DNA of 64,000 nt from Glycine soja (Eukaryota > Streptophyta > Magnoliopsida > Fabales > Fabaceae). This document shows, piece after piece, positions 19,741-32,266 of the stretch. The notes under the pieces were generated by a model, which was not told where the DNA came from, did no database searches, and saw only the letters and a program-made list of their open reading frames with translations. The stretch lies in contig NC_041004.1 in assembly GCF_004193775.1 (NCBI RefSeq), positions 6,719,309-6,783,308 on the forward strand, given 5' to 3'. Within the stretch, counting starts at the first letter, position 1. Each line of letters starts with the position of its first letter. The position numbers and the translations under genes are program-made.

Positions 19741-22700
19741 TAATTCCTCTAGCAGACAAATGCCCAGCTTGCCCCTCAGTTTTTCAAACTGATTTGCATC
19801 CAATGCCTTTGTGAAAATATCTGCTATTTGTTCCTCAGTGTCAACATGCTCCAGTGTGATAACTTTATCATCAACAAGCTCTCTGATATAGTGATGTCTA
19901 ATATCAATGTGCTTGGTTCTGCTATGTTGCACAGGATTTTTAGAAATATTAATAGCACTCAAGTTGTCACAGTATAATGTCATGACATCTTGTTCGACAT
20001 TGTACTCCTTGAGCATCTGCTTCATCCAAACTAGTTGTGAACAGCTGCTTCCTGCTGCAATATACTCGGCTTCTGCAGTAGATAGGGACACACAGTTCTG
20101 CTTCTTGCTGAACCATGAAATAAGGTTGTTGCCCAGATAGAAGCATCCACCAGAAGTGCTTTTTCTGTCATCTGCACTTCCAGCCCAATCAGCATCACAA
20201 TACCCAACCAGCATTGAATCTGAACAATGACAGTACATAATCCCATAGTCACTGGTGCCATTTACATATTTCAAAATTCTCTTTACTTGAGTCAAGTGAC
20301 TTATCTTAGGATTGGCTTGATATCTTGCACAAACACCTACTGCATAGGTGATGTCGGGTCTGCTAGCTGTTAAATATAGTAAGCTCCCAATCATGCTTCT
20401 GTACAGACTTTGATCAACACTGGTGCCAGCTTCATCTTTTGACAGCTTCAAGTGGGTAGGTGCAGGTGTTCTTTTATGGCTGGCATTCTCCATCCCAAAC
20501 TTCTTGACAATGTTCTTTGCATACTTGCTTTGTGAGAGGAATATGGAGTCTTCCATTTGCTTCACTTGGAGTCCCAGAAAATAAGTCAGCTCTCCAACAA
20601 GACTCATCTCAAATTCAGATTGCATCTGTTGAACAAAATGTCGAAGCATCTCATTCGACATCCCTCCAAACACAATGTCATCAACATATATCTGTGCTAT
20701 CATCAAGTTTTCAGCATCTTGTTTGACAAAGAGAGTCTTGTCAATTCCTCCCTTCCTATACCCTTGCTGAGTAAGGAACTCTGTTAGCCTTTCATACCAA
20801 GCTCTTGGAGCTTGCTTCAATCCATAGAGAGCCTTCTTGAGCCTGTATACATGATCTGGATGAGTTGGATCTACAAATCCCTTTGGCTGCTCCACATAGG
20901 CTTCTTCATTCAGGTATCCATTCAGAAACGCGCTTTTCACATCCATCTGGTACAGCTTGAATTTGAGGATGCAAGCTACACCAAGTAACAATCTGATGGA
21001 TTCAAGTCTAGCAACAGGAGCGAAAGTTTCATCAAAGTCTACACCTTCAATCTGAGTGTAGCCTTGAGCAACAAGTCTGGCCTTGTTTCTGGTTATAACA
21101 CCTTCTTCATTGGTTTTGTTCTTGAAGATCCACTTGGTGCCAATCACATTAGTTCCCTCGGGTCTCGGAACTAGCTCCCAAACTTCATTCCTTTTGAATT
21201 GCTCCAATTCTTCTTGCATAGCATTGATCCAGAACTCATCAGTCAGTGCCTCTTTCACATTCTTGGGCTCAATTTTGGAGACAAAACATGAGTTGGAGAC
21301 AATCTCAATCTCCCTTGATCTTGTAGTGACTCCTCTGTTTGGATCTCCTATAATCAGCTCCTTGGGGTGCATCTTCTGGATTCTAATGGAGGGTCTCTTG
21401 TCGGGTTGGTTGATGTTTGATTCTTCTGTAGCAGAATCAGAGTTTTCTGCATTCTCTACACTTTTAGCTGTATCTGCTACATTGTCTCCCGATGTTCTGA
21501 CATCTTCTTCGACATCCTTCTTTCTTGCTGGAGTTAGATCATCAACAACCACATTGATGGATTCCATCACAGTTCTGGTTCTGGAGTTGAATACTCTATA
21601 TGCTCTGCTGTTTGTAGAGTATCCCAGGAATATTCCTGCATCACTCTTGGGATCCATCTTTCTCCTTTGCTCTCTATCTGCCAAAATGTAACATGGACTT
21701 CCAAAGATGTGGAAGTGCTTGACAGTTGGCTTCCTCCCTTTCCAGATTTCATACAGTGTGGTTGGAGTCCCTCTTCTAAGTGTGACTCTGTTGTGGATGT
21801 AGCATGCTGTGTTCAAGGCTTCAGCCCAGAGATTATAGGGAAGTTCTTTGGCATGAAGCATGACCCTAGCAGCCTCTTGCAAAGTCCTGTTTTTCCTTTC
21901 AACTATGCCATTTTGTTGTGGTGTAATGGCTGCAGAGAACTCATGAGTGATGCCTTCAGATGTGCAGAATTCAGTAAACCTGCTGTTTTCAAACTCTCTC
22001 CCATGGTCACTCCTGATTCTCTTGATGGCACAGTCTTTTTCTCTATGAAGTCTTAGACTCAACTCCTTGAATACTTCAAAGGTGTCTGATTTTTCTCTGA
22101 TAAAGTTGACCCAGGTAAATCTAGAGAAATCATCCACAACAACATAGGCATACCTCTTTCCTCCAAGGCTTTCAACTTGCATAGGCCCCATCAAGTCCAT
22201 GTGAAGTAGTTCCAGCACCCTGGAAGTGGTCTGATGTTGAAGCTTCTGGTGGGACATCTTGACTTGCTTTCCAATCTGACATTCACCACAAATTCTGCCT
22301 TCTTCTATTTTCAGATTGGGAATGCCTCTAACAGCACCTTTGTCAATGATTTTCTTCATGCCTCTTAAGTGCAGATGTCCAAATCTTTGATGCCATATTC
22401 TGACTTCATCTTCTTTGGAGGATAGACATGTGGAGGAGTAACTGGTTTCTTGAGGTGTCCATAGGTAGCAGTTGTCCTTTGATCTGCTGCCCTTCATTAG
22501 AACTTCACTCTTCTCATTTGTCACCAAGCATTCTGACTTTGTGAAGTTTACATTGAATCCTTCATCACACAGCTGACTGATGCTGATCAAGTTTGCAGTC
22601 AGTCCCTTCACCAGCAGTACTTTGTCCAGACTAGGAAGTCCATCATGGACTAGCTTTCCCATTCCAGTGATCTTACCTTTAGAGCCATCTCCAAATGTCA

Positions 22701-23481
22701 CATAGCTAGTGGAGCAAGGTTCAATGTTCACCAGGAATTCTTTGACTCCTGTCATGTGTCTGGAACAGCCGCTATCTAGGTACCAATCTTCCTTAGCTGA
22801 TGCTCTAAGTGAGGTATGAACAACAAGACAAACAGTCTTGTGTTTTGGAACCCACACCATCTTCCTTCCACTGCTGCTACTTTGAGTTCCATGATGTGGA
22901 TGGCCATGTAAATGATAGCAAAAGGGCTTTATGTGACCATACTTGCCACAGTAGTGACACCTCCACTTCTTTCTTTTGCTCCTTTTCTGCTGCGTTCCAT
23001 GATGTCGAGACCGATGTTGTGACATCGTGGCTCCAGTGCTGTTTTTGGCAGGAACAAATTCTGTCATGGTTGTTCTGCCAGCAGACTTAGGATTAAATCC
23101 AAGTCCTCTCTGGTTTCCAACATTCTTTCCAAGCTGTAGCACCTCATCAAGCGTATCTGAGCCTTTATTCAGCATCTTTATTGATTTTGTCATGTTTTCC
23201 AGTTTAGAGTTCAGAAAACCAACTTCTCCTTTAAGCTCAGAGATCTCCTCTTCATGTGCCTCCTTTTCAGCCTCCAGATTTGCAATGACCTTCTTCAGTT
23301 GTGCTTCTTGCTGAAGAATCTTCTCACTTTTGATGCATAGTTCTCTATAGGATGTGGCAAGCTCATCAAAAGTGATTTCACTGTCTGTATCACTTGAATC
23401 TTCAGCAGATTCAAATCTCCCAGTGAGTGCATTCACATCTCTATCAGAATCACTTTCTTGTTCACTCTCTGTATCATCAGA
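19738..23481 (-). CDS. pol polyprotein of element C
   Basis: The frame is open from the gag TGA (23482-23484) to TAG at 19738-19740; its first ATG is at 23436. Counting from that ATG: coiled coil about residues 40-92; CCHC knuckle 160-173 ([14 protein letters not shown]); protease DSG at 221-223; GAG-pre-integrase 345-400; integrase core with D414, D477 and E513; reverse transcriptase with YVDD at 917-920; RNase H about 1075-1190 ([18 protein letters not shown]). All catalytic motifs look whole, so this enzyme set is probably functional if translated. The first 200 residues belong to gag by homology with element A, so the true gag-pol start lies upstream of the TGA. Confidence 0.93.
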   Translation of the reverse strand, partial: SDDTESEQESDSDRDVNALTGRFESAEDSSDTDSEITFDELATSYRELCIKSEKILQQEAQLKKVIANLEAEKEAHEEEISELKGEVGFLNSKLENMTKSIKMLNKGSDTLDEVLQLGKNVGNQRGLGFNPKSAGRTTMTEFVPAKNSTGATMSQHRSRHHGTQQKRSKRKKWRCHYCGKYGHIKPFCYHLHGHPHHGTQSSSSGRKMVWVPKHKTVCLVVHTSLRASAKEDWYLDSGCSRHMTGVKEFLVNIEPCSTSYVTFGDGSKGKITGMGKLVHDGLPSLDKVLLVKGLTANLISISQLCDEGFNVNFTKSECLVTNEKSEVLMKGSRSKDNCYLWTPQETSYSSTCLSSKEDEVRIWHQRFGHLHLRGMKKIIDKGAVRGIPNLKIEEGRICGECQIGKQVKMSHQKLQHQTTSRVLELLHMDLMGPMQVESLGGKRYAYVVVDDFSRFTWVNFIREKSDTFEVFKELSLRLHREKDCAIKRIRSDHGREFENSRFTEFCTSEGITHEFSAAITPQQNGIVERKNRTLQEAARVMLHAKELPYNLWAEALNTACYIHNRVTLRRGTPTTLYEIWKGRKPTVKHFHIFGSPCYILADREQRRKMDPKSDAGIFLGYSTNSRAYRVFNSRTRTVMESINVVVDDLTPARKKDVEEDVRTSGDNVADTAKSVENAENSDSATEESNINQPDKRPSIRIQKMHPKELIIGDPNRGVTTRSREIEIVSNSCFVSKIEPKNVKEALTDEFWINAMQEELEQFKRNEVWELVPRPEGTNVIGTKWIFKNKTNEEGVITRNKARLVAQGYTQIEGVDFDETFAPVARLESIRLLLGVACILKFKLYQMDVKSAFLNGYLNEEAYVEQPKGFVDPTHPDHVYRLKKALYGLKQAPRAWYERLTEFLTQQGYRKGGIDKTLFVKQDAENLMIAQIYVDDIVFGGMSNEMLRHFVQQMQSEFEMSLVGELTYFLGLQVKQMEDSIFLSQSKYAKNIVKKFGMENASHKRTPAPTHLKLSKDEAGTSVDQSLYRSMIGSLLYLTASRPDITYAVGVCARYQANPKISHLTQVKRILKYVNGTSDYGIMYCHCSDSMLVGYCDADWAGSADDRKSTSGGCFYLGNNLISWFSKKQNCVSLSTAEAEYIAAGSSCSQLVWMKQMLKEYNVEQDVMTLYCDNLSAINISKNPVQHSRTKHIDIRHHYIRELVDDKVITLEHVDTEEQIADIFTKALDANQFEKLRGKLGICLLEEL

Positions 23482-24471
23482 TCAACACACAGAAAGACCT
23501 TTCCTCTGCTTCTTGAGATGAGTGGGACATTCAGCTTTGATATGTCCAAAGCCTTCACACCCACGGCATTGAATTCCTTTGCTGTGACTGGGCTTTTCAT
23601 CTGACTTTTTCTGGTATTCACTACCTTTCCTGATGTCGAAAGGGATGTTCCGGACATGTGGTTTCTGCCTCCTGTCCATTCTGTTCATCACTTTGTTGAA
23701 CTGTTTTCCAAGGAGCACAACTGCATTAGTCAGACCTTCATCAGTATCCAGGTCATACTCATCTTCTTCTCCTTCATCATTGGACACGAACGCCAGATTC
23801 TTGCTCTTCTTTTCAGCCCTATCCGAGAGTCCTAGCTCAAAGGTTTGAAGGGAACCAATGAGTTCTTCTACTCTCATGTTGCAGATGTCTTGGGCCTCCT
23901 CTATTGCAGTGACTTTCATGTCAAACCTCTTAGGCAAGGATCTGAGGATCTTTCTCACCAGCTTTTCATCTGTCATCCTCTCTCCCAAGGCAGTGCAAGC
24001 ATTGGCAATTTCAAGAATGTTCATGTGGAAGTCATGAATACACTCTTCCTCCTTCATCTTCAGATTTTCGAATTTTGTGGCCAATAGTTGCAATCTGGAC
24101 ATCTTCACTTTGGAGGTTCCTTCATGAGTGGTTTTCAGGATCTCCCATGCATCCTTGGCCACTGTGCAAGTGTTGATCAGTCTGAAGATATTCTTGTCAA
24201 CTCCATTGAATAGAGCATTCAAAGCTTTGGAGTTTCCAAGTGCCAATTCGTCTTCTTCTTTTGTCCAGTCTTCTTCTGGCTTCAATTCATTAGTGGGCTT
24301 TCCTTCTGTGTCCAGCATCTTGGGATGTTCCCAGCCTTTGATGACAGCTTTCCAGGTTCTGCTATCCAGTGATTTGAGGAAGGCCACCATCCTTGCTTTC
24401 CAGTATTCATAGTTGGTTCCATCCAGAATTGGTGGTCTGTTCACTGGTCCTCCTTCTTTCTCCATGTTCAT
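23482..24471 (-). CDS. gag N-terminal part of element C, ended by TGA
   Basis: The 329-codon frame starts at ATG 24471, 45 bases inside the primer-binding site. It carries the copia gag region (NRPPILDGTNYEYWKARM, residues 10-27) and a CCHC knuckle (CRGCEGFGHIKAEC). It ends with TGA at 23482-23484, exactly in frame with pol. The element-A layout puts a coiled coil and second knuckle in gag, which here lie after the TGA. The stop is therefore probably a new nonsense mutation (TGG expected) rather than the natural gag end. The bases after it (TCT GAT) do not match the CAR-YYA readthrough rule. Confidence 0.88.
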   Translation of the reverse strand: MNMEKEGGPVNRPPILDGTNYEYWKARMVAFLKSLDSRTWKAVIKGWEHPKMLDTEGKPTNELKPEEDWTKEEDELALGNSKALNALFNGVDKNIFRLINTCTVAKDAWEILKTTHEGTSKVKMSRLQLLATKFENLKMKEEECIHDFHMNILEIANACTALGERMTDEKLVRKILRSLPKRFDMKVTAIEEAQDICNMRVEELIGSLQTFELGLSDRAEKKSKNLAFVSNDEGEEDEYDLDTDEGLTNAVVLLGKQFNKVMNRMDRRQKPHVRNIPFDIRKGSEYQKKSDEKPSHSKGIQCRGCEGFGHIKAECPTHLKKQRKGLSVC

Positions 24472-24515
24472 CAGAATTTATCTCCCTAGATCTCACTCAG
24501 TGATTTCGAGTGCCT

Positions 24516-24527
24516 GCTCTGATACCA
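24516..24527 (-). other. Primer-binding site of element C
   Basis: The plus strand reads GCTCTGATACCA, the tRNA-Met primer complement, two bases from the LTR start at 24530. Confidence 0.9.
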
Positions 24528-24529
24528 AT

Positions 24530-25729
24530 TGAAATTCTGATACTGGGGACAGATGTCGTACAGGATGTCACGACATCACGCTTCAGAACATGCAGATTGT
24601 CTTTGACTGTATGAACGGATTAAACAAGTAAATAACACAAGAGAATTGTTAACCCAGTTCGGTGCAACCTCACCTACATCTGGGGGCTACCAAGCCAGGG
24701 AGGAAATCCACTAAAATAGTGTTAGTTCAAGGTCTAACAACCACTGTTTACAACCTTCTCACCTAACCACTACCCGTGCAATCTCTACCTAAGAGCCACT
24801 CTTAGATATGAGAACCCCGCTCACTCCCTCTCAATCACACTCCCGTGTTTACAAATAAATCAAAGACACACCAGAGATCAACTCTGAACAAAAGGGATCA
24901 ACCCTACACACTAGAGATCAACTCTACACACTAGAGATCAACTCTACACACTCAGGTCCAACACTTGATGTTAGGGTACCATCAAGGTGGCTCACAAAAC
25001 ACTCAAGTCCCAAAACTCACAAAATAACTCTTCAATCCCGGACTTGGTACAGAACTCGTGCAGCCTTCGTGTTTATATAGCAGTGTGCGTTTCTGGGCTG
25101 CAACTACTTGTGCTGGATGAGATCTATCATTATCCTGAAAAAATCTGCAGTTAAAGAACTAAAAGATAACGTTTGATCTTTTAGTTTGAATCTTTAATCT
25201 TTAATCTTTAATCCCTGAACGAACTCTTCTAGTTTGTAATTCGAACTTTAATGATCTTTTAATTCGTTCCTAAAGATAGATCATCTAATCTTTTGCTAAC
25301 TGCACAATAATCTGTTAAAGAGATAACAGATTTATGTGTCCAGTATTTTCGGGCAAGATGTCCTGGACATCGTATCCGACATCGTGGATCCTGCAGCTTC
25401 AATGCTTTTAGCAACTTCAGTATTTTCGGGCAGGATGTCCTGGACATTGTATCCGACATCGTGGATCCTGCAGCTTCAATGCTTTTAGCAATTCCAGTAT
25501 TTTCGGGCAGGATGTCCTGGACATTGTATCCAACATCGTGAATCCTGCAGCTTCAATTCTTCATTTGACATTTCATCTTGCCTTGTGCATTGTGCAGCCC
25601 GATCTTATTCTTTGACATAACGTTGGACATCATGTGCAGCAACTCCAGCTTTCCTTCATTGTCTAAGTGCTTATGTTTTAACAAAATCTTAGCCAATCTT
25701 TTAAAACTCAGTAGAGCTAAGCACTAACA
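24530..25729 (-). repeat. 5' LTR of element C
   Basis: This is the 1,200-bp partner of 16071-17270, with three substitutions. It is followed by TSD AAATA at 25730-25734. The 25735-25954 stretch that follows is AT-rich host or older repeat sequence with no gene. Confidence 0.95.
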
Positions 25730-25959
25730 AAATATAATAATCAAACATAATTTTTTGGGGGTTAACAGTCCCAAATTTTAGCCTTTATTTTAAAAAATAA
25801 TGTTGTAAATAAAATACTTAACTATCAATTTAGTTCCCAAATTATTTTAATTGATTTAATTTGATTTTCAAATTTTTAAAAGATTCAATTTAGTCCTTAA
25901 TTTTTTTTAAAATGCATAAATCTAATCTTTTTATCCAATTAAGTTAACATTGTTGGGAT

Positions 25960-26424
25960 TGTAAAAATTCTTAGCGGGTTTCCTAGACTATCAATGATAG
26001 GAAACAACAGGATCTTGAAACCTATGGTTCTCACAAACAATCAATAAACAAGAATAGATAATGATGTGTACCTTTCTCCATAGGAAGACTTGTACCTTTC
26101 TCCATATGAAGACTTGTACCTTTCTCCATAGGAAATTCTCTCCATTAGAAATAAGATTTCACTTCCTTAGGTCTTTCTTTTCTGCCTCTCTTCATTCGTG
26201 ATGGCTATGGGTGAGAGAGAACACTTTCTGGTCAGGAAGGGGACCTTATTTCACGTTAGTGGGTATTAAGCCCCTTTTATAACCTCTACTCCCATCAAGT
26301 AGTAGTTAGTTCTAGAAACTTCTCCTATTAAGCCCAATTACAATTTAGCCTTTAATCGTTAATTATTTACTTATTAGTCCCTGCATAAGTCACATGCATC
26401 TCACATGAGACATTAATTCTTACA
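25960..26424 (-). repeat. 3' LTR of element B
   Basis: The 465-bp LTR starts TGTAAAAATTC and ends TTCTTACA. It holds three tandem copies of a block around GACTTGTACCTTTCTCCATA, versus two in the other LTR, which explains the length difference. The purine tract lies at 26425-26435 on the minus strand. Confidence 0.92.
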
Positions 26425-26879
26425 TTCTCCCACTTGGCTCATGTGACGTTAATAAACATTATGGACTAAATAAATAAATAGATTAACTAATATAATGCAC
26501 ATTAAAATTGACTAAATTGTTCTATACATTGGGTACATCATAATTTCATGATTAAGAATAGGAACCAATTCGAGTCATGGCGGTTGTACATCATCTAATC
26601 GACATAGTCCCTTCCATGTACTACAAATTAGTCTTCTCCTTAATATGACCATTAGTTAGGAGTACATAATTGGTCCAACATAATGTCTTCATTCAAGGCA
26701 AAACCTGTTAACATTACTCTAACACAAACATGCATGCAAACATAGAGAACAGGTAATAAAAAACATATCATAATTGAGCTCAGAGTGTCAGCAAAATTAC
26801 ATAAGGTAAATTACACTTAATGATCATCAATAACAATAATGCCCATACTTTCAACATGTTTTATAATGTCTTGGGCAAT

Positions 26880-29800
26880 AATCCCTTATTCAAAGGGTCA
26901 ACTATCATAAGATTTGTGCTAATATGTTCTATTGACATTCTTTGTTTCTAAACTTCTTCCTTCACGACAAAAGTACCTCAATTTCATATGCTTAGCACCC
27001 TTAGAGTACTTGTTGTTCTTACAAAAATATTGTTGCGGAGTTATCACAATACATTTTCAACGGCCTAGCAATACTGTCGACAATTGCAAGCCCTGAAATA
27101 AAGTTCCGCAACCAATTAGTCTAAATTGTAGCCTCAAAACATACTACAAATTCAGCTCTTAGATGCAACAACAACTGATGCATACAAGATTACTTTCATT
27201 TGTTTTAGTTCCATATCATTTCTAGGACATTGTGCGAGACTAACTCTGTCTTATTTCTAAATTAGAATAGGCGATGTTAAACACCTTTCCATCTTGAATC
27301 TCTCTAGCACTTTATTGATATATATACTTTCTGAGATAAGCCTAACAATCCTTGTGATCTATTATGGAATATTTTTATCCCTATCACATAGCTTACCTCA
27401 CCCATATCTTTCACATCAAAGTTTCTAGAGAGAAATTTCTTAGTCTCATGAAGAAGACCAAGATCGTTAGCTACAAGCAAGATATCATCAATATACAGAA
27501 TTTGAAAATAACCTTACTCCCACTGACTTTCAGATACATACACCGATAAACAGTATTTTCCTAAAATCTAAAGGAAATAATGATATCATTAAACTTCAAA
27601 TACCATTGGCAGGAAGCTTGCTTTAAGACTGTATATTGATTTCTTTAGTATGCACACCATGTGTTCATTTCCTTTAACTGAGAACCCCATTGGTTGGTTC
27701 ATACAAACATTCTCCTCTAAATCTCCATTTAGAAAGGCGGTTTTCACATCTATTTGATGTAGCTCCAAGTCATAATGGGCTACTAATGCCATGATAATCC
27801 TGAAAGAATCCTTTCGTGAGACCAGTAAAGTGTCTCTTTATAATCAATGTCATTTTTCTGAGTAAATTCCTTAGCAACAAGTTTAGCCTTGTAACGTTCA
27901 AGGTTGTCATGAGAGTCACGTTTAGTCTTGAAGACCCACTTACAACCAACTCTCTTACAACCCTTTGGTAATTCTACAAGGTCCTAAACACCATTATGTT
28001 CCATGGAATTTAATTATCTCTTCTTTCATTGCATTTAACCACTTCTCATAATTATCACAACTTATAGCTTGTGAAAACGAAACTGGATCATTATCATTAA
28101 TGCTTAAGTTTGTTTTTGTTTCATGTAAGTATACCACATAGTCATTCGAAATAGCTGGTCTTCTTTCTCTTTGAGACCTCCTTAATGCTACTTCTTATGG
28201 TTCTTCCACAATGGGTTCATTGTGTATCATGGGCTCATCATTGTGTTGTACTTCTTCATTACTGTTTGTAGTAATAACTGAAGTAGTAATCACCTTACTT
28301 CTAGAGGCAAAAGCTAAAGGAATTTGCACTCTAACTTCTTTAATTTCCACTTCTCGTGGAACTGTACTTCCACTGATTTCACTGTTTTCAATGAACCTTG
28401 CATTTCCAGTTTCGACAAATTCTCATACTATGATTAGGACAATAAAACATATACCCCTTTGACTTTTTTGGATAACCAATGAAATATCCACTGATTGTTG
28501 TTGCATCCAATTTTCTTTCTTGCGGATTGTAAATTCTTATTTCTGCCTGGCAACCCCAAACATGCAGGTGCCTTATACTAGGTGTCCTATTTGTCCACAG
28601 TTCAAAAGATGTCTTTGGAACTGCCTTACTAGGAACCCTATTCAACAAATACATGGCAGTTTTCAAGGCATACATCTACAAAGATACGGGTAAAGTCTAA
28701 TTGATTAACATACTCCTAACCATATCCATTAAAGTTCTATTACGCCTGTCTGATACACCATTTTGTTGTGGTGTATCGGGAATTGTGTATTACACACAAA
28801 TGCACGTTTTTGAACAAGCTTAGCAAATGGACTTGGGTGTTGCCCAGTTTCATCATATCTTTCGTAATACTCATCACCTCTATCATATCTAATAATTTTC
28901 ACATTTATGTCTAATTGCCCTTTTTACTTCATTGTAGTAAATTTCTAAGGCATCCATTGCCTAAGAAATCTCGGGCAGTAAGTAGACATAACTGTAACGT
29001 GAATAACCATCAATAATGGTGATAAAGTATCATTCCTTTCCGAAAGAACTAACATCAAAAGGTCCACAAATATCAGTATGCACAATTTCAAGAAGCTGAG
29101 TGCTTCTTGTAGCTCCTTTTCTTTATATGTTTTGCTTGTTTTCCCTTAATACAACCCACACAAATATTTAGATCCGTAAAATCTAGATAAGAAAGAATTT
29201 CATTCCTTTTTTTTAATCTTTCCATCCTTTCTCTAGAAATGTGACCTAAACGTTTATGCCACAAGAAAGCAGATCGTTCATTCACTAAACTATGTTTAGT
29301 GCCAACATTATGATGCAGAGTCAAAACAGTTTCAGCATACAAACTGTCTATTTCCAATTTAAATAAACCATCACAAGAATATCAGTACCAATGAGATGAT
29401 TATGCTTAAATAAATTGAAACATCCATTACGAAAATTAAAAGAGTATGCAGTAACATCAAGTTTAGATAATGAAACTAAATTCCTAGATAAACTAGGTAC
29501 ATAAGGAGTTTCCAGTAAATCTAAATGATGTCCAGTGTTGCGTTTTAAACAATAAGTCTCAACTATTTTCACTGGAGCTTTCACTTCATTCCCCATGAAA
29601 ATGAACTTCTCATTTGGGCTTATGGTTTGGATTGTAAGGAATCTCTGCATAATGTTAGAAACATGAGTCATACATCCAAAATTAATCCATCATGTATCAT
29701 GGGAAACTACAGTTAAGTTTGATTCAAAACATACATGAGCATTAAGCTCACCATTCTTTTCGAACCAAGACCTACACTTTAGGCAATCCTTTTGGAAATG

Positions 29801-30509
29801 TCTTAATTTCAAAAAATTGACAATTATTGCCCTTTGATACATTCCTTCTAGATTTGCAAAGAGTCATCATTGTTCTTTAATGACTTTTTGCCTTTATCAT
29901 GCTTCTTCATAAATTTCTTTTCAAGCTCCTGGATTCCCTTGGTGGCTAACATAATGGACTAAGTGACTTCCTTGATTCTTAAGCCTCATTTCTTCCTGAA
30001 CTAACATACTGTGCAATTCATGCACATTCCATTTATCTTTCATGGTATTATAGCTCATTTAGAACAGGCCAAACTTAGACGGTAATGAGTTTAGAATAAA
30101 CTAAACAAGAAAGTTCTCATTCACAGCCATTATATTCCCAAGGTCTTAAGTCTTGTTGCAATGTTTGTCATCTCAATGACATGTTCATACATAGTACGTG
30201 AACCATCAAACTTCATGGTGGTCAATGTACTCATTAATGTCCCAACAACAGACTTATCAGTTGTTTGAGAATACTCTCCCACTAATCCCATAAACTTTTT
30301 AGCACTTTCGATTTTAGGGAGAGTTGTCTTAATACTGTCTACAACAGTCATTCTCATCTAACATTAGGTTGAGTCTGTTAGGTCTTTCCCAAGTTTTATA
30401 ATGAATTTTCTCTTCATTGCTACTAACATCAATAATGTTAACAAACTTCTCTTCTAACATAAATAGATCATGATCCAAAACACCGAGGTGAAATTGGACT
30501 TGCTCATTT
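26880..30509 (-). pseudogene. gag-pol remnants of element B
   Basis: The ATG at 30509 starts gag, but frameshifts follow at once. Recognisable pieces are: gag helix region 30357-30130; protease and linker 29671-29348 (MTHVSNIMQRF); GAG-pre-integrase 29357-29088 (LWHKRLGHISRERMERLKKR, CVGCIKGKQ); integrase C-terminal part 28675-28388 (LLNRVPSKAVPKTSFELWTN); and a reverse-transcriptase piece 27792-27589 (ELHQIDVKTAFLNGDLEENV). The sequence between is readable only through many stops and shifts. RNase H cannot be followed cleanly. No function is expected. Confidence 0.85.
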
Positions 30510-31806
30510 CAGTCAGAGAAGTTAAGCCCATTAAAATTGGCTCAGATGATACATAAGAATCCAATGAATTCAAAACATGTATTACATAATAAAATTCACA
30601 TAAGTGTTTTGAGACATAAAATACATGTCATACATATCATTCATTCAGATAACGGACAATGTATATTGATGTTCTCCTTTGGGTGATACACCAACATACA
30701 ACATACAAACATAATGATGCTAATAAAATTTTAACATTATTTGGCAATTAAATATGCACCAATTTGTAGCATCTATTTCCTTTGGGCATATAAATAAAAC
30801 TAATGATACACACAAATTGCCTACAATTATATTCATTAATTATAAGAACAACTAATCAACCTTTGAGCGATCCATAAATGCATTATAACAATGAATTTCA
30901 ATTACCCATAAACCAATAATCATATAATTTAGCATCCATTATTCTATGAATGATTGGAATAATCATTAAGGTGGAATTAAATAACCTTACAAATTTGGCC
31001 ACTTTGGTGACTAACAAATTCAACATACATTTAATTCCAACCAAATATATATGGCCTGTACATACTTATTGCTATTAACAATTCATAGCCATTCTATTAA
31101 TTTCGTTCCAAGCCATAAAATAATATTTGTATTTATTTATGTTTTTGCATTCAAACACGTTCAAGCAAATATGTAGCATATACATATATTTACTGCTACC
31201 AATAATTTCAAAGCATTCACGTTAATTTAATTACAGGATGTAAACTTTCAATCCTTCAATTACATTTAATAATAATTTCTAAAAAAAAACACAAGTGGGA
31301 CTGGAAATAGCAAAATGGGTTGCAAATAGCAATATCCAAAATTTCTAATTCTCCTACAAGGTAGGTATGGGTAGCGGCAGCTTTTCAATTGGAATTGAAA
31401 GAAAGGTACATGCAGCCGCACAACTTTACAAAACCAATTCACAGCATAGTGCGTCATTCTTTCTCCATAATTTAATATATAAATAACGTTAATGGAAAGG
31501 CAACTTTCTCCATTAGAAATAAAATTGGCAGCAGAAGCTTTCTCTTTGAAGTTTTGTATAATATTTCTTTCATACAAAATTTCATACTTTGCAGCGGAAA
31601 AACATAATTAATGCCAAAAACACACTATCCAAACATGTACTTTAATTGAAAATACATGTAATAGAAATTAAAATTCCTAAATTTCATAATTAGGTTTGAT
31701 GCATAATTTGAAGAAATTAAATTATCCCTAAATTTCATAATTAGGGTTCATGCATAATTGGGAGAAATTAAATCATTCTTGGAGAATCATAAATTTCATA
31801 ACACAT

Positions 31807-31818
31807 GCTCTGATACCA
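31807..31818 (-). other. Primer-binding site of element B
   Basis: GCTCTGATACCA on the plus strand, two bases from the LTR start at 31821. Confidence 0.88.
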
Positions 31819-31820
31819 CA

Positions 31821-32261
31821 TGTAAAAATTCTTAACGGGTTTCCTAAACTATCAATGATAGGAAACAACAGGATCTTGAAACCTATGGTTCTCACAAACA
31901 ATCAATAAACAAGAATAGATAATGATGTGTACCTTTATCTATAGGAAGACTTGTACCTTTCTCCATAGGAACTTCTCTCCATTAGAAATAAGATTTCACT
32001 TCCTTAGGCCTTTCTTTTCTGCCTCTCTCCGTTCGTGATGACTATGGGCGAGAGAGAACACTTTCTGGTCAGGAAGGGGACCTTATTTCACGTTAGTGGG
32101 TATTAAGTCCCTTTTATAACCACTACTCCCATCAAGTAGCAGTTAGTTCTAGAAACTTCTCCTATTAAGTCCAATTACAATTTAGCCCTTAATCGTTAAT
32201 TATTTACTTATTAGTCCCTACATAAGTCACATGTCTCTCACATGAGACATTAATTCTTACA
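31821..32261 (-). repeat. 5' LTR of element B
   Basis: The 441-bp partner of 25960-26424 is followed by TSD GGGAT. It differs at several bases and lacks one tandem unit, consistent with an older insertion than element C. Confidence 0.92.
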
Positions 32262-32266
32262 GGGAT

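Larger units (their letters stand above)
16071..25729 (-). mobile_element. Sirevirus element C, nearly intact and very young
   Basis: The element is 9,659 bp long, with 1,200-bp LTRs and a perfect 5-bp TSD, AAATA at 16066-16070 and 25730-25734. Along the minus strand it reads LTR, tRNA-Met primer site, gag, pol, third ORF, a spacer with several polypurine tracts, LTR. Comparing the LTRs by eye gives three substitutions and no indels, about 0.25% divergence. Under usual plant LTR rates that means an insertion of order 100,000 years old. The long frames are open except for one TGA in the gag region, the TAG between pol and the third ORF, and a probable frameshift near the end of the third ORF. 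Confidence 0.95.
25960..32261 (-). mobile_element. Degenerate Ty1/copia element B
   Basis: The element is 6,302 bp with LTRs of 465 and 441 bp and a perfect TSD, GGGAT at 25955-25959 and 32262-32266. The minus strand carries tRNA-Met primer site, gag, protease, integrase and reverse transcriptase remnants, and a polypurine tract (AGTGGGAGAA) against the 3' LTR. It shares leader and LTR with element 0. The coding region is broken in many places, so the copy is old. Confidence 0.93.
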
